A stretch of 57,328 bases of DNA from Salinisphaera hydrothermalis C41B8 (GCF_000732535.1 NZ_APNK01000025.1:1-57328), one strand, 5' to 3'. Positions 20,384 through 29,747 are shown, numbered from the stretch's first letter. Numbers and translations are program-made. Notes: a model not told the origin generated them from the letters alone.

Positions 20384-22224
20384 CCGGCCCCCAGGGCGGC
20401 GGCGATCTGATAGGTCGCCAGCGACGCCAGATAAGCCAGCCCGAACAGATACACCAGCGCGATGATCACCACCCGCCACGAATTGGTCTCGCGGCGCATC
20501 ACCGCCAGCGTGGAAATACACTGCGGCGCGAATACATACCAGGCCAGCAGCGACAGCGCCGTGCCCAGCGCCCATTGCTGACCGATCAAGGTGCCGAGCT
20601 GATGGCTGATACCGGCCGGATTACCTGACATCGAGTAGACCGTGCCCAGCGCCGAGACCGCGACTTCGCGAGCGGCCATGCCCGGCACCAGCGCCACGCA
20701 GATCTGCCAGTTGAAGCCGAGCGGCGCGAGCAAGTAATGCAGGTAGTGGCCAATGAAGCCGACCACGCTGTATTCGATCGCCGGGCCGGTGGCACCGGCC
20801 GGCGGCTGCGGAAAACTCGCCAGGAACCAGAGCAGCACCGTGACCGTGAAGATGATGCCGCCAACACGCTTGAGGAATATTCGAGCGCGCTGCCACAACC
20901 CCAGCGCGATATCGCGCGGGTTGGGCATGCGATACGCCGGCAGTTCCATCAGCAGGGCATGATCGGAACTGTCGCGGCGGACGTGTTTCATCACGAACGC
21001 CACGGCCATCGCGCCCACGATGCCGAAGATATACAGACCGAACAGCACGATGCCCTGCAGATTGAACAGATCGAGCACGGTGCGATGCGGAATGAAGGCG
21101 GCGATCAGCAGGGTGTAGACCGGCAATCGGGCCGAACAGGTCATCAGCGGCGCGACCAGGATGGTCGCCAGCCGATCGCGTGAATCGGCCATGCTGCGCG
21201 TGGCCATGATGCCGGGGATCGCGCAGGCGAAACTCGACAACAGGGGAATGAAGGCCCGGCCGGTGAGCCCGACCTTGAACATCAGCCGGTCGAGAAGAAA
21301 CGCCGCGCGCGGCAGATAGCCTGATTCCTCGAGCATCAGAATGAACAGAAACAGGATCAGGATTTGCGGCAGGAACACCAGCACGCCGCCAACCCCGGCC
21401 ACGATGCCATCGGTCACCAGGCTATGCAGGGCGGAATGCACCGGCAACAGGCTCGCCACCGTGCCCCCGACGAGGTTCACCCCGGCATCGATCGCGTCCA
21501 TGAGGGGCACGGCCCAGGAGAATACCGCCTGGAATATCAGGAACATCAGAACGGCGAGGATCGCCGGGCCGGCCACTGGGTGCAGGGTCCATGCGTCGAT
21601 GCGGTCTTCGAGCGTCGGGCCTGGATTCGTAAGGCGGACCGTGGCGTCCATGATCACGCGCGCGGCGGTATGAATATCGTCGTGATCGGCGCGCAGCGTC
21701 GGCGGCGCGGGTGGTGTGCCGTCGAGATGGGCGATCAGGGCGGCTGCGCCTTCGCGATGTACGGCCACGGTCTCGATCACCGGCACGCCCAACTCGGCGG
21801 CCAGCCGCGTGCTGTCGATCTCGACGCCGCGCCGGCGGGCCGCGTCCATCATGTTCAGAGCCACGATCATCGGCCGGCCGAGCCGCGCGACTTCCAGCAC
21901 GAAACGCAGGTGCAGCCGCAGGTTGGTGGCATCGACCACGCATACGATCACATCAGGCGCGGCTTCACTGGCATGGGTGCCGGCGCAGATGGACGCGGTG
22001 ATTGCTTCGTCCGGGCTGGCGGCGGCCAGGCTGTAGGCGCCCGGCAGATCGAGCACATCGAATTCGCGCCCCGCTACCGTGGTCATGCGCCCACTCTTGC
22101 GCTCGACCGTCACGCCGGCGTAGTTGGCCACCTTCTGGCGGCTGCCGGTGAGTCGATTGAACAGGGCTGTCTTGCCACAGTTCGGATTACCGACCATGGC
22201 GATGCGTGAAACCGCGGTGCTCAT
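20380..22224 (-). CDS. feoB: Ferrous iron transporter FeoB
   Basis: GTP-driven ferrous iron channel of the inner membrane. At 614 aa it is shorter than the roughly 770-aa E. coli form but complete for the short class. The N-terminal G domain has G1 GNPNCGKT (12-19), G2 near VT at 38-39, G3 DLPGAYSL and G4 NMMD. The membrane half has two Gate domains, with segments such as GYLPRAAFLLDRLMFKVGL and GMAAREVAVSALGTVYS. The start overlaps the feoA stop (TGATG). Confidence 0.93.
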   Translation of the reverse strand: MSTAVSRIAMVGNPNCGKTALFNRLTGSRQKVANYAGVTVERKSGRMTTVAGREFDVLDLPGAYSLAAASPDEAITASICAGTHASEAAPDVIVCVVDATNLRLHLRFVLEVARLGRPMIVALNMMDAARRRGVEIDSTRLAAELGVPVIETVAVHREGAAALIAHLDGTPPAPPTLRADHDDIHTAARVIMDATVRLTNPGPTLEDRIDAWTLHPVAGPAILAVLMFLIFQAVFSWAVPLMDAIDAGVNLVGGTVASLLPVHSALHSLVTDGIVAGVGGVLVFLPQILILFLFILMLEESGYLPRAAFLLDRLMFKVGLTGRAFIPLLSSFACAIPGIMATRSMADSRDRLATILVAPLMTCSARLPVYTLLIAAFIPHRTVLDLFNLQGIVLFGLYIFGIVGAMAVAFVMKHVRRDSSDHALLMELPAYRMPNPRDIALGLWQRARIFLKRVGGIIFTVTVLLWFLASFPQPPAGATGPAIEYSVVGFIGHYLHYLLAPLGFNWQICVALVPGMAAREVAVSALGTVYSMSGNPAGISHQLGTLIGQQWALGTALSLLAWYVFAPQCISTLAVMRRETNSWRVVIIALVYLFGLAYLASLATYQIAAALGAG

Positions 22225-22472
22225 CAGAATTCCGGAATATCGGGTTCGACGGTAATACGGGCGGCCTCTACGCGCCGTAGCGCGAATCGAGTGCCACCGA
22301 TGCGCACCAGCAGCGGATCGCCGCCGAACGGTGCACGGGCCACGATGCAGATGCGTTCGCCCGCGATGAATCCCAGGTCGCGCAGTCGCTGCGCGATCGG
22401 ATCGCCCTCGCGTTCGTCCCGTATGGTGGCCACGCGTGCCGGGCGGTTCTTGGGGAGTTCGGTGAGCTGCAC
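22224..22472 (-). CDS. feoA: Ferrous iron transport protein FeoA
   Basis: Small SH3-like cytoplasmic partner of FeoB, 82 aa from GTG 22472. Typical features are RLRDLGFIAGERICIVARAP and PLLVRIGGTRFALRR. An in-frame start at 22553 would add 27 unrelated residues and run through the Fur-box-like site, so the GTG is favoured, although no clear ribosome site is visible. Operon feoA-feoB-small Cys protein. Confidence 0.85.
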   Translation of the reverse strand: MQLTELPKNRPARVATIRDEREGDPIAQRLRDLGFIAGERICIVARAPFGGDPLLVRIGGTRFALRRVEAARITVEPDIPEF

Positions 22473-22486
22473 GGGCGGGTAGTCAA

Positions 22487-22503
22487 TTGAGAACCATTTG
22501 CAT
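22487..22503 (-). promoter_or_regulatory. Fur box for feoAB
   Basis: TTGAGAACCATTTGCAT matches the receptor Fur box (ATGAGAACGATTATCAT) at 13 of 17 positions. It lies just upstream of the feoA GTG. Confidence 0.65.
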
Positions 22504-22551
22504 CGGAGCCGATATCGTGCGCTTGAAGTACTGCCGATGCAACATATCGTC

Positions 22552-22570
22552 ATTGATACTCATTCGTATT
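22552..22570 (+). promoter_or_regulatory. Fur box for the fhuCDB-type operon
   Basis: ATTGATACTCATTCGTATT, read on the opposite strand as AATACGAATGAGTATCAAT, matches the fhuF-side box (AATGCGAATGGTTATCGAT) at most positions. It lies 60 bases before the ABC ATPase gene, so the divergent feoA and fhuC units each have a site. Confidence 0.65.
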
Positions 22571-22629
22571 TAGCTTATTCTCGGCCCGGTCAAACGCGAT
22601 GCGCGCGACCCGCGTAGTCGGAGAAATCG

Positions 22630-23397
22630 ATGTTCGAAGTCAATGACTGCCGTTTCGAGGTGCAAGGGCGCTGTCTCCTGGAGGCATCGGATCTGCGTTT
22701 CGAGGAAGGCAAGGTCTATGGCCTGATCGGACACAACGGCTCCGGCAAGTCGACGCTGCTCAAGCTGCTGGCGCGTCAGCAATGCGCCAGCTGCGGCGAA
22801 ATCTGTCTCAACGGTCGGGCCGTAGACCACTGGGGGCCCCGAGAGTTCGCACGCAACGTCGCGTATCTGCCGCAGCACCTGCCGAGCGCGGCCAGCCTCA
22901 CGGTGCGTGAACTGGTCACCTTCGGCCGCTATCCCTGGCATGGGTTGCTCGGGCGCATGTCGAAGCAGGACAAGGCCCAGATCGACCGGGCGATGACGCT
23001 GACCGATACCACTGAATTCGCCGAGCGCATGGTCGATACGCTGTCGGGCGGTGAACGCCAGCGCGTGTGGCTGGCGATGCTGCTGGCTCAGGGGAGTCGT
23101 TTCCTGTTGCTCGACGAGCCGCTGTCGGCGCTCGATATCGCCCATCAGGTCGACACGTTGTCGCTGATTCGCAATCTGTGTCGCGACCTGGGGATCGGTG
23201 TGATCATCGTCCTGCACGATGTGAACATGGTCTCGCGCTATTGCGATCAGCTCGTGGCCCTGCGTGACGGGCGCCTGCTGGCGCAGGGCACGCCCGACGA
23301 ACTCATGAACGACGCCACGCTCGAGGCCATCTATGGCATCCGCATGAACGTGATGCCTCATCCGACCGACCACCGCCCGATCGCCGTCGTACAGTGA
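22630..23397 (+). CDS. fhuC: Ferric siderophore ABC transporter ATP-binding protein (FhuC/FepC-like)
   Basis: ATPase of a type II (FecCD) importer, 255 aa. Walker A GHNGSGKST is at about 35-43, signature LSGGERQRVWLAML around 140, Walker B FLLLDEPLSALD around 160, and the H-loop His in IVLHDVNMV. Its stop overlaps the next gene's GTG start (GTGA). First gene of a three-gene operon behind a Fur box. Confidence 0.92.
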   Translation: MFEVNDCRFEVQGRCLLEASDLRFEEGKVYGLIGHNGSGKSTLLKLLARQQCASCGEICLNGRAVDHWGPREFARNVAYLPQHLPSAASLTVRELVTFGRYPWHGLLGRMSKQDKAQIDRAMTLTDTTEFAERMVDTLSGGERQRVWLAMLLAQGSRFLLLDEPLSALDIAHQVDTLSLIRNLCRDLGIGVIIVLHDVNMVSRYCDQLVALRDGRLLAQGTPDELMNDATLEAIYGIRMNVMPHPTDHRPIAVVQ

Positions 23398-24374
23398 GGC
23401 CCGGCCGTTTCGGCGTCGGGGCCCGGCGATGCGCCGGGCGGCGAGCTCTGCGGTGGTTTGCTGGGGCGCTTGGCATCATCCTGCTCGCCGCCGCGATCCC
23501 CGTACTGGCCGCCGATGCGACGAGCGGCCCGTCCGCCGGGTCGACGCCGCGCCTGGCGACAGTGGACTGGGGGCTCGCCCAGGATTTGATCGCCATGGGG
23601 GTGACGCCTTTGGCCGTTGGCCAGACGAGCGGCTACGAGACCTGGGTCGGCCAGCCGAAACTGCCGCCGGGCACGCATAACCTCGGGCTGCGTTCGCAGC
23701 CGAACCTCGAGCTGTTGTCCCAGCTCGATCCCGACCGGATCCTGATCACCGGGATGTATGCGGCGCTCAAGCCGAAGCTGGCCGCGGTGGCGCCGGTGAC
23801 CACGGTCGATGTCTACTTCACGCCCGGCCCGGTCTGGGACAAAACCGTGGCCGCGGCGAAAAAGCTGGGGCGCATCACGCATCGCCCACAGGCGGCCCAG
23901 GCGCTGATCCAGCGGACCGAGGAGGCCGTTCGCCATGCCGCCCAGCGCCTGCCGGATGATGTGGCGCCGTTGCTGGTTATCCAGTTTTCTGACGCCCAGC
24001 ACGTCTATGTGTTCGGCCGGGGCAGCCTGATTGGCGCGACCCTGCAGCGTATGGGGCTGACGAATGCCTGGCAGGGTGAGACCTCTCGTTGGGGCTCGGC
24101 TCAGATCCCGTTGTCGCGTCTGGCCTCAGTTCAGACCGGCCGGGTGGTGGTGATGGGGCCGATACCGGTCGGATTGCGCCAACGACTGGCCCATAACCGG
24201 CTGTGGCAAAGCCTGGCCACCGTGCGCAACGCGCCGGTGGTTTATATCCCGGGCGTCTGGAGCTTCGGCGGCCTGCCGTCGGCCAGTCGTTTCGCGCGTC
24301 TGGTAACCGCGGCATTGCGCTCGGCGCCGGCCAGCGGCCCGGGGTGGCCGGAACAGACCGAGCGTTCGTCGTGA
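23394..24374 (+). CDS. fhuD: Iron-siderophore ABC transporter substrate-binding protein (FhuD-like)
   Basis: Periplasmic binding protein of the FhuD/FepB clan, 326 aa. A long basic N-terminus and hydrophobic core (about 22-38) end in LAADA. The family segments RLATVDWGLAQDLIAMGVTPLAVG (about 53-76) and LELLSQLDPDRILIT (about 105-120) are present. GTG start overlaps the ATPase stop. The FhuD identity over other siderophore binders is supported by the fused permease downstream. Confidence 0.87.
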   Translation: MRPGRFGVGARRCAGRRALRWFAGALGIILLAAAIPVLAADATSGPSAGSTPRLATVDWGLAQDLIAMGVTPLAVGQTSGYETWVGQPKLPPGTHNLGLRSQPNLELLSQLDPDRILITGMYAALKPKLAAVAPVTTVDVYFTPGPVWDKTVAAAKKLGRITHRPQAAQALIQRTEEAVRHAAQRLPDDVAPLLVIQFSDAQHVYVFGRGSLIGATLQRMGLTNAWQGETSRWGSAQIPLSRLASVQTGRVVVMGPIPVGLRQRLAHNRLWQSLATVRNAPVVYIPGVWSFGGLPSASRFARLVTAALRSAPASGPGWPEQTERSS

Positions 24375-26350
24375 ACGCCGGCACGCTCGTTACGCCGGCG
24401 CGATTGTGCGGCACGATCGCGCTGATCGTGATCGGGCTGGCCGTGGCCGCCTTGCATGCCGTGGCCGGTAGCGACGGGTTCGGCGTATTGACGAGCCGCG
24501 CGGGCCCCGATGTTCACCAGATTCTGGTGCACTACAGCTGGCTGCCGCGGCTAACCGTCTCGCTGATCGGCGGGGCCGGACTGGCCCTCGCGGGCGTGCT
24601 CATGCAGCAGACGCTGCGCAATCCGCTCGCGTCGCCGACGACACTCGGCGTAGCCACCGGGGCCCAGGTCGCGTTGCTCGCGGCGACGTTGTTCGCGCCC
24701 TGGCTGCTGGGCTACGGGCGCAGTGCGATCGCGTTCGTCGGCGGCGCGCTCGCGGTGGCGCTGGTCTTCGCGCTGGCCTGGCGGCGCGGGCTGGCGCCGA
24801 CCGTGCTGGTGCTGGCCGGGCTGGTGGTCAATCTCTATCTCGGGGCGGTTTCGCTGGCGCTGATCCTGCTCAATCAGGAAAAACTGCACGGTCTGATGAT
24901 CTGGGGTGCGGGCTCGCTGGCGCAAGACAACTGGGCCGACGTGATCGACCTGGCGCCGCGGCTGGCGATCACCGGTATCGGTGCGGTGGTGCTGGCGCGC
25001 GCGCTCGCGTTGCTCGACCTCGACGAGCTCAACGCCCGCAATCTTGGCGTGTCGCTGGCCTGGCTACGGCTGGCGAGTCTCGGCCTCGGTGTGTTCATCA
25101 CGGCCAGCATCGTGTCGGATCTGGGGGTGATCGGTTTCATCGGCCTGGCCGCGCCGGCCGTGGTGCGCCTCGCCGGCGCGCGTACGCTCGGCGCCCGACT
25201 GCTCTGGGCGCCTGTGTTCGGTGCGTTACTGCTCGCGGCGACTGATCTGCTGTTACAGCTGATCAGTGGCAGCAACGCCGCGCTGATTCCGACCGGCGCG
25301 ACCACCGCCGCCCTCGGCGCGCCGTTGTTGTTGTGGCTCGTGCCCCGGCTGTCGGCCGCGCGCAGCGCGCCACGCCCGACCGCGCCGCCGCCGATCCCGC
25401 GCCGCGCCGCGCCCTGGCGTCTCATCGGCGGCGGCATGCTCGCGCTGGCCGGGATGATTATTGTGGCGTTGTTTGCCGGGCGCGGGCTGCACGGCTGGAA
25501 CGCGCCGTTCGCCTTGCCTTGGTCGGAAACCGGCGTCTGGCGGGCGCCGCGGGTGTTGGCTGCCGGTGCGGCCGGTGCGCTGCTGGCCCTGGCCGGCACT
25601 ATTATCCAGCGGGTCTCCGGCAACCCGATGGCCAGCCCCGAAGTGCTCGGGGTGAGCGCGGGCACCGGCATGGGGTTGTTGGCCCTGATCTGGTTCGTGC
25701 CGGGCGCCAGCACGCCGGCGCTGCTCGGCGCCGGCACGGCCGGCGCGCTGGCGACGCTGGTCGTGCTGATTGCGATCAACGCCCGCTCGCGCTTCGAGCC
25801 CGAGCAGCTGCTGCTGACCGGCATCGCCGTGATGTTCGCCTTCGACGCGATCCAGCGCATCGTGCTGGCCGGCAACGATCCGCGCACGCAGTCCATGCTG
25901 GCCTGGGTGTCGGGTTCGACCTACTTCGTGACCATGCATACCGCCGTGCTTATTACCGCCGTGGGCGCGGTGTTGGTTGCGCTCGCCTGGCCGCTGGGGC
26001 GCTGGCTGGATGTGCTGCCGCTCGGCGAATCGGTCTCGCGCGCGCTCGGCCTGCACGTCACGATCAGCCGGTTGGCGCTGCTGGCCCTGGTGGCGGTGCT
26101 TACGGCGGCGGCGACGCTGATCGTTGGGCCATTGTCGTTCGTGGGCCTGCTCGCGCCGCATCTCGCGCGGCTTTCCGGGCTGGCCCGGGCGCGTACGCAG
26201 ATGGCTGGCGCCATGGTGTTCGGCGCGCTGCTGATGATCGCCGCGGACTGGGTCGGCCGCGAGATTTTGTTCCCGGTGGAGCTGCCGGCCGGGCTGGTGG
26301 CCACGCTGATCGGGGGCAGTTATTTCATGTGGCGGCTGCGTCGGATATAG
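24371..26350 (+). CDS. fhuB: Ferric hydroxamate ABC permease, fused double domain (FhuB-like)
   Basis: Inner-membrane permease of 659 aa made of two FecCD-type halves in tandem, a hallmark of FhuB. Each half contributes about ten helices; matching landmarks are GAGLALAGVLMQQTLRNPLASPT split across about 75-98 in half one and GTIIQRVSGNPMASPE around 413-428 in half two, plus GLAAPAVVRL and GLLAPHLARL. GTG 24371 overlaps the fhuD stop (GTGA), although the frame stays open further upstream. Confidence 0.9.
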   Translation: MNAGTLVTPARLCGTIALIVIGLAVAALHAVAGSDGFGVLTSRAGPDVHQILVHYSWLPRLTVSLIGGAGLALAGVLMQQTLRNPLASPTTLGVATGAQVALLAATLFAPWLLGYGRSAIAFVGGALAVALVFALAWRRGLAPTVLVLAGLVVNLYLGAVSLALILLNQEKLHGLMIWGAGSLAQDNWADVIDLAPRLAITGIGAVVLARALALLDLDELNARNLGVSLAWLRLASLGLGVFITASIVSDLGVIGFIGLAAPAVVRLAGARTLGARLLWAPVFGALLLAATDLLLQLISGSNAALIPTGATTAALGAPLLLWLVPRLSAARSAPRPTAPPPIPRRAAPWRLIGGGMLALAGMIIVALFAGRGLHGWNAPFALPWSETGVWRAPRVLAAGAAGALLALAGTIIQRVSGNPMASPEVLGVSAGTGMGLLALIWFVPGASTPALLGAGTAGALATLVVLIAINARSRFEPEQLLLTGIAVMFAFDAIQRIVLAGNDPRTQSMLAWVSGSTYFVTMHTAVLITAVGAVLVALAWPLGRWLDVLPLGESVSRALGLHVTISRLALLALVAVLTAAATLIVGPLSFVGLLAPHLARLSGLARARTQMAGAMVFGALLMIAADWVGREILFPVELPAGLVATLIGGSYFMWRLRRI

Positions 26351-26369
26351 GGCCTTCCCTGGGACCCGG

Positions 26370-27128
26370 TCAGCGCCGGCGAAAGCAATGGATGCGGCCG
26401 GAAAAACGCAGCGTTCGGGGCTCGCCGACGAAGAAATCGTCCACCGAGTTGCGAATCCAGGCCGCGATCGTGTCGAAGGTCTCGCCACGCGCCGTAGCGG
26501 CGATGGCGTTGCTCTGGCTGGTGAGATAAGCCACGAAATCTTCGCGCGTCATGATCAGGTCGTGGGCGAACGATTCACGGTGTTGTAGAGCCAGCCGGGC
26601 GCGCGCGGCCTGTTTGTGGCTGATTTCGCCGCCCGCCCGCGGTGGCCGCGGGTAGCGTGCGTAGTAGGCCTGCACCCAGTCGCCGAATCGAGGCTGGCCG
26701 ACCATCTCGCCGCGAAAACCGCTGTCGTAGATCACGAGATGCCCGCCTGGCCTGAGCACGCGGCTCGCCTCGGCCAGAAATCGGCGGCGATCGAACCAGT
26801 GCAGGGCCAGGGCTACGTTGACCAGCTCGAAGCGGGCGTCGGCAAACGGCAGGGCTTCGGCACGAGCCGCCGCGTAGCCGGTGCCTGCCAGCGACGGCGC
26901 GGCGGCCAGCATGCCCGGCGCGGCATCGACGCCGATGACGTGCTTGGCCAGGGCGCGCAGCGCGCGCGTCGACTGGCCGGTGCCGCAGGCAATATCCAGC
27001 GCCCGGTCGAGTGGGCCGTCGGGGGCGACCCGCAGGCCGACGCGCTCGATCACGCGGGCATGGAAATCCGGACGGCCGGCGGCATAGCGATCGGCCGCCC
27101 CGGGGCAATCGAACGGGTTGTCGTTCAC
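26370..27128 (-). CDS. SAM-dependent class I methyltransferase
   Basis: 252-aa methyltransferase of the UbiE/BioC-like fold. Motif I DIACGTGQSTRAL is near residue 43, the post-I Asp is in HVIGVDAAPGML, and motif III region LRPGGHLVIYDSG is near 120. GTG 27128 overlaps the stop of the PvdE-like exporter gene (GTGA), so the two are coupled. Its place after an exporter and FhuF reductase suggests a role linked to siderophore or metallophore chemistry. Substrate unknown. Confidence 0.82.
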   Translation of the reverse strand: MNDNPFDCPGAADRYAAGRPDFHARVIERVGLRVAPDGPLDRALDIACGTGQSTRALRALAKHVIGVDAAPGMLAAAPSLAGTGYAAARAEALPFADARFELVNVALALHWFDRRRFLAEASRVLRPGGHLVIYDSGFRGEMVGQPRFGDWVQAYYARYPRPPRAGGEISHKQAARARLALQHRESFAHDLIMTREDFVAYLTSQSNAIAATARGETFDTIAAWIRNSVDDFFVGEPRTLRFSGRIHCFRRR

Positions 27129-28792
27129 GTGCGGTGCGCGGTGCGGTCGATACGCGCCACGGCATCGCGGCTCGCCGCGTCGCGTTCCTGCCCTGTGAGT
27201 TCGATGAGCTGCCCGGCGCGCATCTCCAGCAGGCGATCGGCGGCGGCGAAGTAAGTGTCGTCGTGGCTGATCGCAACCACGGTATGACCCATGTCGCGAA
27301 ACGCCGGCAGCAACTCGTGGTAGAACACGCGCCGAAAGATCGGGTCCTGGTCGGCGGCCCATTCGTCGAGCAGCAGAATGTCGCGCCGTTCGGCCAGCGC
27401 AACCAGCATGGCGACGCGCTTGCGCTGGCCCTGCGAGAGCTGGGTGTCGAGCAGCCGTGCGCCCTCGCGCGAGAGCTTGCCATCGAGCTGCAGCCGGCGG
27501 CACCAGCGTTCGATGAAAGCCTCGTCGGCGTGCGTGCCGTCCGCGCCGAGCAGGCGATCGAACAGATAAAAATCGGTGAACACCGACGAGAACAGGCGCC
27601 GCAGGCGGGCCCGGTCCGCGGTGACGTCGTCGCCGTCGATCGTCAGGGGCCCGCTACTGGGGGCCGACAGGCCGCACAGCAGCCGGGCGAAGGTGGTTTT
27701 GCCGGAGCCGTTGCCGCCGATGATGAACACCAGTTCGCCGCGCTTGAGCGTGAAGTCGATCGGTCCGATGGCAAACCCGGGGCCATCGGTCTTGTCATAG
27801 GCAAAACACGCGTTCTCGACTCGGATCGCTTGCCACGCCGATTCGGCGGGCGCGGTATCGAATGCCGCGCGATAGGGGGCGAGATCCAGCGCGGCCAGCT
27901 TGTTGAAGGCGACCTGGGCATTGAGCAGCGTTGGCAGCGCGCCGACGGCGCCGATCATGGGTGTGCGCAGGAACAACAGCGTGAGGGCATAGGTGGCGGC
28001 CGTGGCGGTATCCGCCCAGGCCAGCGTGTTGGCGAGAAAGAACACCAGCCCGATCGCGCCGAGCATCATGATGTTGGCCCAGTTGTTGGCCGATAGATGG
28101 AACGTGTCCGCGCGGATGATGTGGCGCCGATAGCGTTTGGCGTTGTCGGTATAGCGGGTCCGGTAGAGCTCGCGGGCCCGGGCTCGGTTGAGCGCGAGCT
28201 CCTTGCGACCATGAATGACCGTTTCATAGTCCGCGTATAGCGCGTCCTCGGCTTCGCGGACTTCGGTCAAGTGGGCATAGACACGCTGGATCAGCCAGTT
28301 GCCGATCATCAATGTCACCGCGATCCAGGCCGCGGTCACCATCAGCAGCGGCAGCGACAGCCAGCCGAGATAGGCCGCGCAGGCCACGGTGAGGACGAGC
28401 CCCTGCACCAGCTCGGGCAGGCGAACGAACGCGATGGTGACGTTGCGGATATCGGCCGAGAGGCTGGCGATCAGCGCGGCGCTGCCGATGGCCTCCTGGC
28501 GCCCGATATCGGTGTCGAGAATGCGTTTGACCAGCCGCGAGCGTAGAGCGAAGACGAAATGATGCCCGAGCGTGGTCAACCCGAGCTGGGCCACCAGTGC
28601 GATCACCAGCAGTAGCCCGATCAGGCCGAAGAATTCCGGCAGGGCCGAGAGCGCGGCATCCTGATGGGCGATCAGGCGCTGATTGATGAAGGCGATCACG
28701 CCCACGCCGAGCCCGGCGTTGGCCAGACTCGCCAGCATCACGCCGCAAAACGGCAGGCGATAGTCGCGAACGATCAGGCGGATCAGGTCCAT
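27125..28792 (-). CDS. Cyclic-peptide / siderophore export ABC transporter (PvdE/SyrD-like)
   Basis: Half-size exporter of 555 aa with an N-terminal six-helix membrane domain (about 10-300) and a C-terminal ATPase. Walker A GGNGSGKTT is near 370, the signature is the variant LSQGQRKRVAML, and Walker B ends LLLDEWAADQDP; these last two are typical of the PvdE/SyrD group that moves peptide siderophores or lipopeptides. ATG 28792 begins MDLIRL, where the membrane domain starts; the frame is open further upstream. No peptide synthetase is in the window, so the cargo gene is elsewhere or the substrate differs. Confidence 0.85.
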   Translation of the reverse strand: MDLIRLIVRDYRLPFCGVMLASLANAGLGVGVIAFINQRLIAHQDAALSALPEFFGLIGLLLVIALVAQLGLTTLGHHFVFALRSRLVKRILDTDIGRQEAIGSAALIASLSADIRNVTIAFVRLPELVQGLVLTVACAAYLGWLSLPLLMVTAAWIAVTLMIGNWLIQRVYAHLTEVREAEDALYADYETVIHGRKELALNRARARELYRTRYTDNAKRYRRHIIRADTFHLSANNWANIMMLGAIGLVFFLANTLAWADTATAATYALTLLFLRTPMIGAVGALPTLLNAQVAFNKLAALDLAPYRAAFDTAPAESAWQAIRVENACFAYDKTDGPGFAIGPIDFTLKRGELVFIIGGNGSGKTTFARLLCGLSAPSSGPLTIDGDDVTADRARLRRLFSSVFTDFYLFDRLLGADGTHADEAFIERWCRRLQLDGKLSREGARLLDTQLSQGQRKRVAMLVALAERRDILLLDEWAADQDPIFRRVFYHELLPAFRDMGHTVVAISHDDTYFAAADRLLEMRAGQLIELTGQERDAASRDAVARIDRTAHRT

Positions 28793-28850
28793 GGGCGGGT
28801 CGGCGTCTTGTCGGCGGAACAGGCAAGCCGGCCGGCGGCCGGCCCGGCGC

Positions 28851-29624
28851 TCAGGATACGCGCTCGGGGGCGGCTTCGCCGGCCGGGTTCGGTGGGCTCG
28901 GATAGGTGATCGCCCGCGGGCAGTTCGCGCACAGACCCAGGCTCGGGTCGAGATCGCGCACGCAACACAGGCGACGACATTCACGCGTGGGCTCGCCGTT
29001 GCCGTCGCGCGCGCCGGGTTCGAGCGTTTTGAACGGGGCGTGAAAAGGATTGGCGCCGCCGTCGGGTCGACGCGGGGCATCCATCAGCGCCCGGGCGGGT
29101 GCCAATCGTCGAGCCGGCAGGTGGCCCTGCTCGGCGAGCTGATCCAGCGCCCAGGCGTAATACATGGCCGCGTTGGAGCCGAATACACGCGGCGACAATC
29201 GGTATTCGCCCACGAGGGCCGCGGTGACCGGCGTCATCACGTCGTCGACCAGCGAGCGAATATCGCCGTCGGCGGGCCGCGTGCCGAGCGGGTCCTGATC
29301 GAACACGAAGCGGTCGACGGTGCCGTCGGGATGGCAGTACGCCTGCCAGTGGGCCGGGGCAAGATCGAGCGCGCGGCGCGTGCTGCACTGAATCACCACC
29401 AGCGGAATAATCAGGCGTGCGAAGAAGAACTTCGACCATTCGGTGGCTGCGGCGCGGCGATCGTCGATCGCGCGCGAGTTCGCATAACGGCGGACCAGAT
29501 CGTCGAGCGCGCTCCCGTCCACCATGGCGCGTCCGTCGATCACTGGGCCGTGGTCGTCGGGTGCGGTGTCAGACAGCGCATTGGCGGCGAATTCGAGCCG
29601 GTCGTGAAAGAAACGCGCGTACAT
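28851..29624 (-). CDS. fhuF: FhuF-type ferric siderophore reductase
   Basis: Fe-S protein that reduces siderophore-bound iron in the cytoplasm. From ATG 29624 it has 257 aa, near the usual 262. The C-terminal CC-x10-C-x2-C motif is intact as CCVRDLDPSLGLCANC (about residues 222-237). AAGGCGG sits just before this ATG, and the Fur box at 29646-29666 lies directly upstream. A GTG at 29756 would make 301 aa but would place the Fur box inside the gene, so the shorter form is chosen. Likely first gene of fhuF - exporter - methyltransferase. Confidence 0.88.
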   Translation of the reverse strand: MYARFFHDRLEFAANALSDTAPDDHGPVIDGRAMVDGSALDDLVRRYANSRAIDDRRAAATEWSKFFFARLIIPLVVIQCSTRRALDLAPAHWQAYCHPDGTVDRFVFDQDPLGTRPADGDIRSLVDDVMTPVTAALVGEYRLSPRVFGSNAAMYYAWALDQLAEQGHLPARRLAPARALMDAPRRPDGGANPFHAPFKTLEPGARDGNGEPTRECRRLCCVRDLDPSLGLCANCPRAITYPSPPNPAGEAAPERVS

Positions 29625-29645
29625 GCCGCCTTGATGGGTCGCGTG

Positions 29646-29666
29646 AATGCGAATGGTTATCGATAC
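29646..29666 (-). promoter_or_regulatory. Fur box for the fhuF operon
   Basis: AATGCGAATGGTTATCGATA matches the receptor Fur box at about 16 of 21 positions and sits about 22 bases upstream of the chosen fhuF ATG. Confidence 0.7.
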
Positions 29667-29747
29667 GGTAACGCGGGCCGCGGTCCGAGGAAAGCGCGAA
29701 GTCCCGCGGGGCTCGGCTGGATCGAGGCCGGCCAACGCTTGTCGCAA

